Part shown: positions 8,673 to 17,777 of the stretch, piece after piece | Layout of the letters: each line of letters starts with the position of its first letter | Numbering within the stretch: position 1 is the first letter of the stretch | Source: Firmicutes bacterium UBA1191 | GTDB lineage: Bacteria; Bacillota; Clostridia; Peptostreptococcales; Anaerovoracaceae | Direction: 5' to 3' | Length of the DNA: 64,000 nucleotides | NCBI GenBank assembly: GCA_002310095.1 | Contig: DBYH01000010.1 | Location: 1 to 64,000, forward strand | The notes under the pieces: model-generated | What the model was told of the DNA's origin: nothing | Seen by the model: the letters and a program-made list of their open reading frames with translations, nothing else | Databases searched by the model: none | Translations under genes and position numbers: made by a program

Positions 8673-9797
8673 ATGCAAGCTTTAAAATTAGTTCCAACAA
8701 TTCATTATTTTGATACCTTCAAGGAATTCAATGATGAATTCAAGCTCGGCAAAGGCGACATCCTCGTAACGAACGAGTGGATGTACAAGCCTTATGTTGA
8801 GGGCCTCGGCATCGATATGCCTGTCATCTTCCAGGAGAAGTACGGCGCTGGTGAGCCTACTGACGAGATGATGGACGCCATGAAGGCCGAGATGGATCAG
8901 TATGACTATGACAGAATCATCGCTTTCGGCGGCGGCACGATCGTAGACTGCTGCAAGGTGCTGGCTTGCGAGATTCCTGACAAGGTAGCTGATTTGTACA
9001 CTGACAAGTATCCTTGCAAGAAGATAAAGAAGCTCATTGCTGTTCCGACTACATGCGGTACCGGTTCCGAAGTCACGAATGTAGCCGTTGCTGCTATTCC
9101 TTCACTGAACCTGAAGAAGGGCATAGCGACTCCGGATACTTTCGCTGACGAAGCAGTTCTCATTCCTGAATCACTTCAGGGACTGCCTGACAAGGTATTC
9201 GCTACTTCATCGGTAGACGCTCTGATCCACGCAGTTGAGTCATTCCTGTCGCCAAAGGCTTCACCGTTTACGGAGATCCTTTCAAAGGAAGCCATCGCCA
9301 TGATCATGGGCGGTTACAAGAAGATCGTCGAAAGAGGCGGAAACACTGCTGAGAACAGAAAAGACCTTCTGAAGGACTTCTGCCTGGCCGCTACTTACGC
9401 CGGCATGGCCTTCGGCAACGCAGGATGCGCTGCTGTACACGCCCTGTCATACGCTCACGGCGGAGCTTTCCACATTCCGCACGGCGAGGCGAACTTCATC
9501 TGCTTCACTGAAGTATTCAAGATGTACATGAGGAAGAAGCCAATAGGCAAGATCCAGGAAGCAAACAAGATCTTCTGTGACGTTCTCGGATGCAGTGAGG
9601 ATGTTGTATATGAAGAACTCGACGCCTTCCTCGGCAAGATCCTCGAGAAGAAGCCTCTCAGAGAGTACGGCATGACAGAGGATCAGGTAGAGACTTTCGC
9701 CAAGTCAACTATCGACAACCAGCAGAGACTTCTGGCAAACAACTACGTCGAACTTTCAGTCGACGAAGTAGCTGAGATTTTCCAGAACCTCTACTAA
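8673..9797 (+). CDS. NAD-dependent 4-hydroxybutyrate dehydrogenase (iron-type alcohol dehydrogenase family)
   Basis: This 374-residue group III (iron-activated) alcohol dehydrogenase reduces succinate semialdehyde to 4-hydroxybutyrate. The NAD-binding stretch is GGGTIVD at 86-92. The metal ligands are Asp182, His186, His256 and His270; the 14-residue spacing of the last two equals that in FucO. The N-terminus (MQALKLVPTIHYFD) and length are those of the 4-hydroxybutyrate dehydrogenases of C. kluyveri and C. aminobutyricum (4hbD/abfH). AAGGAGG lies 8 bases before the ATG. It ends the abf gene string and is followed by a strong terminator at 9827. Confidence 0.93.
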   Translation: MQALKLVPTIHYFDTFKEFNDEFKLGKGDILVTNEWMYKPYVEGLGIDMPVIFQEKYGAGEPTDEMMDAMKAEMDQYDYDRIIAFGGGTIVDCCKVLACEIPDKVADLYTDKYPCKKIKKLIAVPTTCGTGSEVTNVAVAAIPSLNLKKGIATPDTFADEAVLIPESLQGLPDKVFATSSVDALIHAVESFLSPKASPFTEILSKEAIAMIMGGYKKIVERGGNTAENRKDLLKDFCLAATYAGMAFGNAGCAAVHALSYAHGGAFHIPHGEANFICFTEVFKMYMRKKPIGKIQEANKIFCDVLGCSEDVVYEELDAFLGKILEKKPLREYGMTEDQVETFAKSTIDNQQRLLANNYVELSVDEVAEIFQNLY

Positions 9798-9826
9798 GAA
9801 AACATAATAAAATCATCACCTTTAAG

Positions 9827-9857
9827 GGCGGGGAACGTGCCTGTTTCCCCGCCTTTT
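9827..9857 (+). terminator. Strong intrinsic terminator ending the abf cluster
   Basis: GGCGGGGAA and TTCCCCGCC form a perfect 9-bp stem followed by TTTT, 30 bases after the 4-hydroxybutyrate dehydrogenase stop. Confidence 0.85.
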
Positions 9858-9943
9858 CTGGTGCAAAAACCTGTTTGAATCTGCATGTGTTTTGTGGTAA
9901 CATACTATGGACTTGGTAAAAACGAATGTAAGGGAGATTATCT

Positions 9944-10903
9944 ATGCAGGATATTTTAGTCGAACAGAACATTATCATCACAGAACCATGCAAAACGCTC
10001 AGAACGCTTGGCAGGAACGCTCTTGCGGGAAAGTGGAAGACAGCGATAATCACGGTTTGCATCTATGTTCTCGTTATGCAGCTTCCGACTGCCGTCTTTG
10101 ACGCGCTCTTTGGAAAAAATGTCGGCAGCTTCATGACCAACAGCGGATACACCTACGGAATGGACGCCGACTTCTATGTCAGCCTGTACAACAACATGCC
10201 GCAGACCAGCGCCCTCAGCGGTCTTTATGTACTGCTTGTTTCAGGAGCCATGGAATTGGGCCTGACTCTGTATTTCCTGGCTACTTTCAGAAAGCACGCG
10301 GTGGAACCTGCTGACGTATTCCTGGGTTTTGAAAGATTCGGAAAGGCTCTCGGACTGTTCCTTTTCCAGACGCTGTTCATCTTCCTGTGGACGCTGCTGT
10401 TCATCATTCCGGGAATTATCGCTTCATTCAGATACAGCCAGGCATTCTTCATTCTTGCTGACGATCCGGACAAGGGCATCAGGCAGTGCATGAATGAGTC
10501 AAAGGCGATGATGAAGGGCAACAAGGCCAAGTACTTCCTTCTGAGCCTGTCCTTCATAGGCTGGGGCCTTCTGGCTCTGATTCCTGCCGGTATCATTCAG
10601 TCTCTGGGTTCAGTGATTTCAAACAACGCGTTCATTATCGCGCTGTTCTCAATTATAGGTTCTCTGTTTGCGGCACCTGTAATAGCATATATGTTTTCAA
10701 CATTCTCTGGTTTCTATGAGATTCTCGCAGGTCATCTTATCAAAGAAACCATGCCTGTTCCTGTGACAGCCGAAGAGGCGCGTCAGCAGTACGAGGAAAT
10801 TCACGCGAACGACGAGGAACCGGCTGAAGTAAAAGAAGAGAATGTTGAAGAGAAAAAGAACGAAGTTACAGACGAGAATAAGGACGAAAGCAAAGAACAA
10901 TAA
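9944..10903 (+). CDS. DUF975-family integral membrane protein
   Basis: This 319-residue protein has about six hydrophobic segments between residues 35 and 265 and a highly charged, lysine- and glutamate-rich cytoplasmic tail (from about 275). The segment FLWTLLFIIPGIIASFRYSQAFFIL, with its PGI turn and RYSQ, is typical of the DUF975/YciC-like family, whose function is not established. AGGGAG sits before the ATG. It is followed 2 bases later by the Cys-rich gene and then the M16 peptidase, so it likely heads that gene string. Nothing ties it to the GABA genes, which end in a terminator. Confidence 0.75.
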   Translation: MQDILVEQNIIITEPCKTLRTLGRNALAGKWKTAIITVCIYVLVMQLPTAVFDALFGKNVGSFMTNSGYTYGMDADFYVSLYNNMPQTSALSGLYVLLVSGAMELGLTLYFLATFRKHAVEPADVFLGFERFGKALGLFLFQTLFIFLWTLLFIIPGIIASFRYSQAFFILADDPDKGIRQCMNESKAMMKGNKAKYFLLSLSFIGWGLLALIPAGIIQSLGSVISNNAFIIALFSIIGSLFAAPVIAYMFSTFSGFYEILAGHLIKETMPVPVTAEEARQQYEEIHANDEEPAEVKEENVEEKKNEVTDENKDESKEQ

Positions 10904-10905
10904 AT

Positions 10906-11187
10906 ATGGATAAGATCAATACTGAGAACTATAAATTCTTTTCACATAAGGAGTGCGAATTCTTCCCGTGCCACAAGACGGGCAATGAAGAGACATTTAA
11001 CTGCCTCTTCTGCTACTGTCCATTGTACGCTCTGGGAAGGGAGTGCGGAGGCAACTTCCAGTACACGGAAAACGGTATCAAGGACTGCAGTAACTGCCTT
11101 GTGCCGCATAGCACCGGCGCTTACGATCATGTGATGTCCAAGATGGGACTTCTCATGGAACTGGCTAAAGAAAAAGGAAAGGAATAA
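10906..11187 (+). CDS. Cysteine-rich small-domain protein (zf-like family)
   Basis: This 93-residue protein consists of one Cys-rich small domain of the kind that also occurs fused to cobalamin-synthesis proteins. The cysteines lie in KECEFFPCHK, NCLFCYCPLY, ECGGN and DCSNCLVPH, and together could bind one or two metal ions. The family has no proven biochemical role. It starts 2 bases after the DUF975 gene and its TAA overlaps the next ATG (TAATG), so it is tightly coupled to both neighbours. No cobalamin genes lie nearby, so a link to B12 is not supported here. Confidence 0.8.
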   Translation: MDKINTENYKFFSHKECEFFPCHKTGNEETFNCLFCYCPLYALGRECGGNFQYTENGIKDCSNCLVPHSTGAYDHVMSKMGLLMELAKEKGKE

Positions 11188-12449
11188 TGGCAGAAGAGAT
11201 AAGGCTTGACTGCGGAGTCAGCATAATAATCGAAAAGAACACCATGGTCAGATCGGCCGCCCTGGGAATCTGGGTGGCGTCGGGTTCAGTTTATGAAGAC
11301 GACAGCACCCATGGTGTTTCTCATTTCATAGAGCACATGATGTTCAAGGGTACGGAGAACCGGACCGCAAGACAGATCGCCGAGGACATGGATAAGATCG
11401 GCGCGACTTTCAATGCCATGACAGGCAAGGAACTGACATGCTACTATGTCAAAACTCTCACCTCGAACATCTACAGAGGCGCGGAGATCCTTCTCGACAT
11501 GGTCCTGGGTTCGAAGTTCGACCAGACTGAGATGGACAAGGAACGCCAAGTGATCATCGAAGAGATCAAGATGGTCAAGGATACTCCCGATGACGAGATA
11601 TACGACACCATCTCAGAACTGGTGAACAAAGGCAACCCGCTGGAGAGGTCTATCCTTGGCACGCCTGAAAGCCTCGCGGGAATCGACCACGACAGAATGC
11701 ATGAGTACTACAGAAAGCGCTACGCCAGAGACGGCATCGTCATCGCCGTCGCAGGCAACTTCGACGAGCAGAAGATCGTGGATCTTTTTGAAGAAAAACT
11801 GGCGTCTCTGAATGAGAAACTGCCTGAATACGAGAGGACAGTTAAGCCGTACGAAGCCTCGTACGATGTCAAGGTAAAAGATATAGAGCAGACACACATC
11901 TGTCTGGCAGTCCCTGGAATCTCATTTTCCGATGATCTGTATCACACTTTCGTTCTCATGAACAGCATCCTGGGCGGATCCATGAGTTCGAGACTCTTCC
12001 AGAACATCAGGGAGCAGAAGGGACTCGCGTACAATGTAAGTTCCCAGAATTCGTTCAACAGTTTCACCGGTTTCTTCAACATCTACGCCGGCGTCGCCCA
12101 TGAGAATGTCGCGAAGACGATAAAGGAGATCAGATACGAACTGGAGAAGCTGGCGGAGCATGGTGTTACCGAAGAGGAGCTGGCCATCGCCAAAGAGCAG
12201 GCCAAGACTTCATACATCTTCTCACTGGAGAATCCTGCGGCGCTCATGTTCTCCCTGGGCAGAAACAAACTGCTCATGAACAAGCTCTTCTCTGTTGATG
12301 AATCTCTTGAGAAGTTCAGCGCCGTAACGACACAGGATATTCTCAAAGCCGCGGGCATGATAGGCAACCTGGACATCTACTGCGGAGCCGCGGTCACCGG
12401 TCAGGAACTCGACTTAAAGGAAATAATCGATGAAAGTAAGAATCAATAG
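11187..12449 (+). CDS. M16-family zinc metallopeptidase (processing peptidase type)
   Basis: This 420-residue insulinase-family protein has the inverted zinc motif HFIEH at 46-50 (HxxEH) and the distal glutamate in the EEIKMVKDTPDDE region near 130. The length fits the one-ring-half M16B type, like Bacillus YmxG/MlpA and the mitochondrial processing peptidase beta subunit, which act as dimers. The second, inactive half-domain (about 220-400) carries the family stretch GSMSSRLFQNIREQKGLAY. No signal peptide is visible, so it is cytoplasmic. Its start overlaps the previous stop and its end overlaps dut by 20 bases. Substrate unknown. Confidence 0.9.
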   Translation: MAEEIRLDCGVSIIIEKNTMVRSAALGIWVASGSVYEDDSTHGVSHFIEHMMFKGTENRTARQIAEDMDKIGATFNAMTGKELTCYYVKTLTSNIYRGAEILLDMVLGSKFDQTEMDKERQVIIEEIKMVKDTPDDEIYDTISELVNKGNPLERSILGTPESLAGIDHDRMHEYYRKRYARDGIVIAVAGNFDEQKIVDLFEEKLASLNEKLPEYERTVKPYEASYDVKVKDIEQTHICLAVPGISFSDDLYHTFVLMNSILGGSMSSRLFQNIREQKGLAYNVSSQNSFNSFTGFFNIYAGVAHENVAKTIKEIRYELEKLAEHGVTEEELAIAKEQAKTSYIFSLENPAALMFSLGRNKLLMNKLFSVDESLEKFSAVTTQDILKAAGMIGNLDIYCGAAVTGQELDLKEIIDESKNQ

Positions 12450-12858
12450 CCTTTCCGGCGTATATCCATCATATGAGACAGAGGGTTCCGCGGGCATGGA
12501 CGTGCGCGCGTATGTTGACGAGCCGGTGATAATCGAACCCGGGAAGAGGGCCCTCATAACGACAGGCCTTTTCATGGAGTTCGAGCCGGGATACGAGGTC
12601 CAGATAAGAGCCAGGAGCGGTCTGGCGGCGAAGTACGGAATCGGACTGGTCAACGGCGTCGGAACCATAGACAGCGATTACAGAGGAGAGGTCAAAGTAG
12701 CGCTCATCAACATGGGCGAGACTGCTTTTGAAGTGAAAAACGGAGACAGGATAGCCCAGATGGTGATCTCGCCCGTGGTGCAGGCCGAAATAGAGCCGGC
12801 AGGCGAGCTTTCGGATACTGAACGGGGAGAGGGCGGATTCGGATCCACAGGCATTTAA
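12430..12858 (+). CDS. dut: Deoxyuridine 5'-triphosphate nucleotidohydrolase
   Basis: This 142-residue trimeric dUTPase hydrolyses dUTP to dUMP and pyrophosphate, keeping uracil out of DNA and supplying dTMP synthesis. All five family motifs are in order: GSAGMDVRA (near 18-26), RARSGLA, GVGTIDSDYRGE, the GDRIAQMV strand, and the C-terminal RGEGGFGSTG arm that closes over the active site. The start lies inside the end of the M16 gene (20-base overlap). dgt follows 2 bases after its stop, so two dNTP-pool enzymes are paired. Confidence 0.96.
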   Translation: MKVRINSLSGVYPSYETEGSAGMDVRAYVDEPVIIEPGKRALITTGLFMEFEPGYEVQIRARSGLAAKYGIGLVNGVGTIDSDYRGEVKVALINMGETAFEVKNGDRIAQMVISPVVQAEIEPAGELSDTERGEGGFGSTGI

Positions 12859-12860
12859 GA

Positions 12861-13856
12861 ATGATTAAACGTGAAGACGTAGAAAAACGCGAGTACATGT
12901 ATCTCTCGCCATACGCTACAAAGGCGGCCGAGACTAGGGGAAGGCTGAGACCTGAGGATAAGTGCGTCATCAGGACCGATTTTCAGAGGGACAGGGACAG
13001 GATCATTCATTCCAAGTCCTTCCGCAGACTCATGCACAAGACACAGGTGTTCCTGGCGCCTGAAGGCGACCACTACAGGACACGTCTGACCCACACCATC
13101 GAGGTGTCGCAGATAGCCAGGACAATAGCGAGAGGCCTTTCTTTGAATGAAGACCTTACGGAGGCCATCGCCATGGGGCACGATCTTGGGCACACGCCAT
13201 TCGGCCACAGCGGCGAGGAGGTTCTCAACAGACTCTACAGCAAAGGCTTCAGACACAATGAACAGAGCCTGCGCGTTGTCGACGTGCTTGAGTTCCACGG
13301 CGCCGAGAGGGGAATGAACCTGACCGCCGAGGTGCGGGACGGAATACTGAACCATACGGGCTCAGTCATGCCTTTTACGCCTGAAGGACAGGTCGTCAAG
13401 ACAAGCGACAGGATCGCCTACATCAACCACGATATTGACGATGCCATCAGGAGCGGACTTCTTACCGAAGAAGATCTGCCGGCTGAGTGCGTAAAGGTTC
13501 TGGGCAACAGCCACAAGAAGAGAATAGACACTCTCGTAAGGGACATGATCGAGAACAGCGAGGATTCGCCGATCATCTGCCTGAGCGACGAGAAGCTGGG
13601 CGCCATGAACGAACTCAGGAGCTTCATGTTCAGGAATGTCTATCACAACGAGAGTATTAAGACAAACGAAGCTATGGCAAGGATAGAGACCATAATCGGC
13701 ACTCTGTTCAGCTATTACAGCGAAAATCCTGAGCTGATCATGAAGGCATACCCTGATCTGGCGGGCTCCGCGGATCTTGAGGAACTTGTAAAGGACGAGA
13801 TAGCCGGAATGACCGATAGATACGCCGAAAATACTTATGAAGAAATAGTAAAATAA
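12861..13856 (+). CDS. dgt: Deoxyguanosinetriphosphate triphosphohydrolase-like HD protein
   Basis: This 331-residue HD-superfamily phosphohydrolase belongs to the dGTPase-like family that removes triphosphate from deoxynucleotides. The N-terminal FRRLMHKTQVF block and the metal ligands His78, His107-Asp108 and a distal Asp in DRIAYINHDIDD are present. His111 and His116 in the GHTPFGHSGE loop also fit the family. It is the shorter Firmicutes type rather than the roughly 500-residue enterobacterial enzyme, so the preferred substrate is uncertain. It follows dut directly, which supports a joint role in nucleotide-pool control. Primase follows after 62 bases. Confidence 0.9.
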   Translation: MIKREDVEKREYMYLSPYATKAAETRGRLRPEDKCVIRTDFQRDRDRIIHSKSFRRLMHKTQVFLAPEGDHYRTRLTHTIEVSQIARTIARGLSLNEDLTEAIAMGHDLGHTPFGHSGEEVLNRLYSKGFRHNEQSLRVVDVLEFHGAERGMNLTAEVRDGILNHTGSVMPFTPEGQVVKTSDRIAYINHDIDDAIRSGLLTEEDLPAECVKVLGNSHKKRIDTLVRDMIENSEDSPIICLSDEKLGAMNELRSFMFRNVYHNESIKTNEAMARIETIIGTLFSYYSENPELIMKAYPDLAGSADLEELVKDEIAGMTDRYAENTYEEIVK

Positions 13857-13918
13857 ATAAAGGATTTGCTGCTTTTGCATCGTAACTGTTATTAAGAAGA
13901 TAATAACAAGGGGTAAAA

Positions 13919-15670
13919 GTGGCAAACAATCGCGGCGGATACAATTTCAATAATGTTGAAGAGATAAAAAGCAGGTGCAACATTGTGGATGTCATCGGCA
14001 GGGTGGTTACCCTGAAGAAGGCAGGCAGCTCCTATAAAGGACTATGCCCGTTCCACAGTGAGAAGACACCTTCTTTTACTGTTGACGAAGGGAGACAGAC
14101 CTACAAGTGCTTCGGCTGCGGCGAGGGCGGCGACGTCATCAGCTTCGTTCAGAAGTACTACAGCCTTGACTTCATGGAAGCCATGGAGCAGCTTGCCAAA
14201 GAGTACGGTATAGAGCTGAAAACAGGCGGAAACGCCTCTGACGGCAGGCAGAGCAAGGAGTTTTACGAGATCAACAGACTTGCCGCGAGGTTCTTCTACA
14301 AGGCGCTGAGAGAACACAATAACCCCGGATATACATACATGCGTCGCAGGGGAATGACCGATGAGACGCTGAACACCTTCGGTATCGGCTACGCTGACGA
14401 TGAATGGACCAGTCTGACGGACCACCTTGTCGAACAGGGTTACGATCCCAAGAAACTGGTCGAAGTGGGACTGTCCTCTGAGAAGGACGGCAGGTTCTAC
14501 GACAAGTTCAGGGGAAGGGTCATTTTCCCGATAATCAACACCGGAAGCAAGGTCATCGGCTTCGGCGGAAGGATAATCGCCGACGGAGAGCCGAAGTACC
14601 TGAATTCGAGAGAATCCTCGGCTTTCCTGAAGAGAAACAATCTCTACGGGCTGAACGTTACAAAAGATTACGTCAGGAAAGAAAACAGGATTATTCTTGT
14701 GGAAGGATACATGGACGTGGTTTCCCTGTACCAGGCGGGCGTGAGAAACGTGTCGGCCTCACTGGGCACAGCCCTGACGGACAATCAGGCCAGGCTCATC
14801 AAGCGGTACACGTCAGACGTCATACTGTCCTATGACGCCGACGAGGCCGGACAGAAGGCGACACTGAGAGGGCTGGACGTTCTGTACGATGAGGACCTCA
14901 GAGCGAAGGTTCTCGTCGTGACGGATGGCAAGGACCCCGACGAGTTCATCAAGGCAAAGGGCAGAGACGCCTATCTGGAACTGGCGGATTCCGCTCTTCC
15001 GTATGGTGATTACAAGCTGATGAAAGCGGAAGAACCATACGACCTGAACAACAGTGAACAGAAACTGAAATACATAAGAGACGCCCTGAAGATACTCAGG
15101 GGCATGAAGCCTGTAGAGGCGGACATGTACCTGGGAATGCTGGCCCAGAAGACGGGAATATCCGAGCAGGCCATAAGGCAGGAGTTCGAGAACGGGAAAG
15201 TGAACAAAAGCGAGAATGCTCTTGGATCTGCCATAGCGAGAGAAGAGGAATACAAGAACGACATCTCCGAGGCGGAACAGCAGCTCCTGAAACTAATGCT
15301 CCTTGACAGCGACTACACGAAACTGCCGGACGACATTAAAGACGACGTCTTCAGCGACAGGGTGAGCTCGGGATTATACCAGGCGATTCTGGCAGAGGAT
15401 AAAGGCGAGAGACCGCTGAACATGGAACGCATAACGGATCAGATCGACGCGGAAGGGACGCAGCTGCTTGCCCTCGTCATGTCGAAGATCATTCCGGGCG
15501 ACAGAGAAAGTGAGATATTCGAAGACTGCATCAGATTCATCAGGCTTCAAAAACTGAAAAAGGAGGAGGCCCACATAAGGGCCAGACTCCGGGATCAGGC
15601 TCTGGGAAAGGAAGAAGCAGCGAAACTGATGCAGAGGCAGATTGAGATACAGAAACTTATTAAAGGATAG
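13919..15670 (+). CDS. dnaG: DNA primase
   Basis: This 583-residue replicative primase synthesises RNA primers for lagging-strand DNA. The N-terminal CHC2 zinc finger is visible as Cys43, His46, Cys64 and Cys67. The catalytic core has a TOPRIM domain near 255-340 with VEGYMDVV and DADEAG. The C-terminal part contains a DnaB-interacting helical domain. The start is GTG with AAGGGG 5 bases upstream; the N-terminus MANNRGGYNF is plausible for the family. Gene order dnaG-sigA is the classic macromolecular synthesis operon of Gram-positive bacteria; sigA follows after 9 bases. Confidence 0.97.
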   Translation: MANNRGGYNFNNVEEIKSRCNIVDVIGRVVTLKKAGSSYKGLCPFHSEKTPSFTVDEGRQTYKCFGCGEGGDVISFVQKYYSLDFMEAMEQLAKEYGIELKTGGNASDGRQSKEFYEINRLAARFFYKALREHNNPGYTYMRRRGMTDETLNTFGIGYADDEWTSLTDHLVEQGYDPKKLVEVGLSSEKDGRFYDKFRGRVIFPIINTGSKVIGFGGRIIADGEPKYLNSRESSAFLKRNNLYGLNVTKDYVRKENRIILVEGYMDVVSLYQAGVRNVSASLGTALTDNQARLIKRYTSDVILSYDADEAGQKATLRGLDVLYDEDLRAKVLVVTDGKDPDEFIKAKGRDAYLELADSALPYGDYKLMKAEEPYDLNNSEQKLKYIRDALKILRGMKPVEADMYLGMLAQKTGISEQAIRQEFENGKVNKSENALGSAIAREEEYKNDISEAEQQLLKLMLLDSDYTKLPDDIKDDVFSDRVSSGLYQAILAEDKGERPLNMERITDQIDAEGTQLLALVMSKIIPGDRESEIFEDCIRFIRLQKLKKEEAHIRARLRDQALGKEEAAKLMQRQIEIQKLIKG

Positions 15671-15679
15671 GGTGAGAAA

Positions 15680-16915
15680 ATGGCAAAAGAAACGAAAAAC
15701 ATCAAAAAGACTGAACTTGATCGTTTCAGGGAGAGAATTCTGGCCATCAAGGAAGGCGATGAAGTAGAAGGCGTTTCCGAGAGACAGAAGATCGATTCAA
15801 TGATCAGTCTGAAGAATCTGGCCGCAGAGATGGGCGTGACAGAGCTTACTTTTACGGAAATCGGCGATGAAATCGACAATGTCGGGTTTTCGCCTGATCA
15901 GATCGACGACATCTACGAGTACCTGGAGAGAAACGGAATAGGAACGGTCCAGGAAAGAGAAGAGCCGACGCCGACAGATCTTGAAGGTATCGAAGGAGAG
16001 GATGAGGATCCGGATATCAAGGCACAGAGAGAGAAAGATCCAAACGCCAAGGAGATCGATCTGGAAGCGAGCATTTCCAAGACCGTCGCTGTTGACGACC
16101 CTGTAAGAATGTACCTTAAAGAGATCGGCAAGGTGCCTTTGCTTTCGGCTGAGGAAGAAGTCGAGCTGGCCAAGAGGATGGAGCAGGGCGACGAGTGGGC
16201 CAAGCAGAAGCTCTGTGAGGCGAACCTCCGTCTTGTTGTTTCCATTGCCAAGAAATACGTGGGAAGAGGAATGCTGTTCCTCGACCTGATCCAGGAAGGC
16301 AACCTGGGTCTCATTAAGGCTGTCGACAAGTTTGATTACACCAAGGGCTATAAGTTCAGTACTTACGCCACATGGTGGATCAGACAGGCCATCACCAGAT
16401 CTATAGCCGACCAGGCCAGGACCATCAGAATTCCTGTACACATGGTCGAAACTATAAACAAGCTTATAAGAGTTTCACGTCAGCTCCTTCAGGAGAACGG
16501 ACGCGAGCCGACTCCGGACGAGATCGCCGAGGAGATGGGCATCACCGTAGAAAAGGTCAGAGAGATACTTAAGATCGCTCAGGAGCCTGTTTCTCTTGAG
16601 ACGCCTATAGGCGAAGAGGAGGACAGCCACCTGGGAGACTTCATTCCTGATGAGGACGCGCCTGCTCCTGCGGAGGCAGCTGCCTTCAGCATGCTTAAGG
16701 AGCAGCTGGTTGAGGTTCTCAACACTCTTACTGAGAGAGAGCAGAAGGTTCTCAAGCTCAGATTCGGTCTTGAAGACGGACGGGCCAGGACCCTCGAGGA
16801 AGTCGGCAAGGAATTCGACGTTACCCGTGAGAGAATCAGGCAGATCGAAGCCAAGGCTCTCCGCAAGCTGAGGCACCCGACCAGAAGCAAGAAACTCAAG
16901 GATTATCTGGAGTAA
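15680..16915 (+). CDS. sigA: Primary RNA polymerase sigma factor
   Basis: This 411-residue group 1 sigma-70 factor directs RNA polymerase to housekeeping promoters. The N-terminus holds a region 1.1-like acidic part (to about 120). Region 1.2 has [11 protein letters not shown], region 2 has [20 protein letters not shown] and the tryptophan-rich [11 protein letters not shown], and region 4 has the helix-turn-helix stretch [20 protein letters not shown]. Spacing to dnaG (9 bases) and trmK (1 base) shows one operon. The strong TTGaca/TATAAT promoters in the window match what this factor should read. Confidence 0.98.
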   Translation: MAKETKNIKKTELDRFRERILAIKEGDEVEGVSERQKIDSMISLKNLAAEMGVTELTFTEIGDEIDNVGFSPDQIDDIYEYLERNGIGTVQEREEPTPTDLEGIEGEDEDPDIKAQREKDPNAKEIDLEASISKTVAVDDPVRMYLKEIGKVPLLSAEEEVELAKRMEQGDEWAKQKLCEANLRLVVSIAKKYVGRGMLFLDLIQEGNLGLIKAVDKFDYTKGYKFSTYATWWIRQAITRSIADQARTIRIPVHMVETINKLIRVSRQLLQENGREPTPDEIAEEMGITVEKVREILKIAQEPVSLETPIGEEEDSHLGDFIPDEDAPAPAEAAAFSMLKEQLVEVLNTLTEREQKVLKLRFGLEDGRARTLEEVGKEFDVTRERIRQIEAKALRKLRHPTRSKKLKDYLE

Positions 16916-16916
16916 A

Positions 16917-17651
16917 ATGAACGGACTTACTGACAGACTGCAGATGATTGCAGACGAGATACAGCAGGGCGAGACCATGGCCGATATAGGTACCGACCAT
17001 GGTTTTTTGCCATTGTATCTGTGGGAGAACGGCATCTCGCCGTCAGTCATCATGTGCGATGTCAGTGAACCTTCTCTCGCAAAGGCAAAGGCAGCGGCCG
17101 GCGCCTACCAGTTCGGCAATGAGCTGGATTTCAGAGCCGGCGACGGACTGCAGATCCTGAAGGCAGGAGAGGTAGATGATATAGTTATCGCCGGCATGGG
17201 CGGACTGCTCATCCGGGACATCCTGGCTTACGATCTGGAAAAGACCTGTTCCTTCCGCAAGTTCATTCTGCAGCCGAGGAACAACTCGGGGCAGCTCAGA
17301 TACTGGCTGGCTTCGCACAATTTCAATGTTGCGAAAAATCAGCTCGTACGGGAAGGAAAGTTCATTTGTGAAGTAATCACGGTATTTCCGCCTAAATCCG
17401 CCGAAATCGCCGTTTTAGAGCCTTCTGAGACGCTGCCTGAGGCATGGGAGGCCAGCTGGGAGCTGCCGGAGGATACGTTCGAGTTTCAACCTGAGCTGGC
17501 GAAAGAATACGCGGGGGTTAAGCTCGGAATCGAGCAGAAAATCCTCGACGGGATTCTCAGGAGCTGCAATGTTAACGAGAGCGATGTCAACATTGTTAGA
17601 AAACGTATCGATTATTTCACTGAATGCGGGTTGAGGGGAGTGCGAAACTGA
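16917..17651 (+). CDS. trmK: tRNA (adenine22-N1)-methyltransferase
   Basis: This 244-residue class I SAM-dependent methyltransferase of the TrmK/YqfN family methylates N1 of A22 in tRNAs of Gram-positive bacteria. The SAM-binding segment is ADIGTDHGFLPLYL (residues 22-35), followed by CDVSEPSLAKA. The family motif IAGMGGLLI and the NNSGQLRYWLA stretch are present. It starts one base after the sigA stop, and trmK beside sigA and nif3 is the normal Firmicutes order. The last five codons also form the 5' arm of a predicted RNA structure that reaches into the gap before nif3. Confidence 0.92.
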   Translation: MNGLTDRLQMIADEIQQGETMADIGTDHGFLPLYLWENGISPSVIMCDVSEPSLAKAKAAAGAYQFGNELDFRAGDGLQILKAGEVDDIVIAGMGGLLIRDILAYDLEKTCSFRKFILQPRNNSGQLRYWLASHNFNVAKNQLVREGKFICEVITVFPPKSAEIAVLEPSETLPEAWEASWELPEDTFEFQPELAKEYAGVKLGIEQKILDGILRSCNVNESDVNIVRKRIDYFTECGLRGVRN

Positions 17652-17750
17652 CCTCCGCAACGCCGGTTCTTAGTGAATTCAAGCTTAGCGCAGAATGAGC
17701 TTAGAACCGCTGCGTGAGGACAGAGCGCAAGCGTTCAGAGGCGCACTCCC
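17636..17750 (+). ncRNA. Candidate three-way-junction structured RNA between trmK and nif3
   Basis: The gap and the last bases of trmK fold by eye into three helices. P1 is a perfect 9-bp stem (GGGAGTGCG at 17636-17644 with CGCACTCCC at 17742-17750). P2 is a long rod: CCTC/GAGG, CGCA/TGCG and CGGTTCT/AGAACCG with small bulges, capped by an AAGCT/AGCTT hairpin. P3 is GAGCG-CAAG-CGTTC. It ends 27 bases before the nif3 ATG, whose AAAGGAG ribosome site lies just outside P1. It could be a cis-regulatory leader of nif3, a processing site or a small RNA. I do not recognise a known riboswitch class. Confidence 0.45.
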
Positions 17751-17777
17751 ACATACCCGCATTAAAGGAGATGCAAT

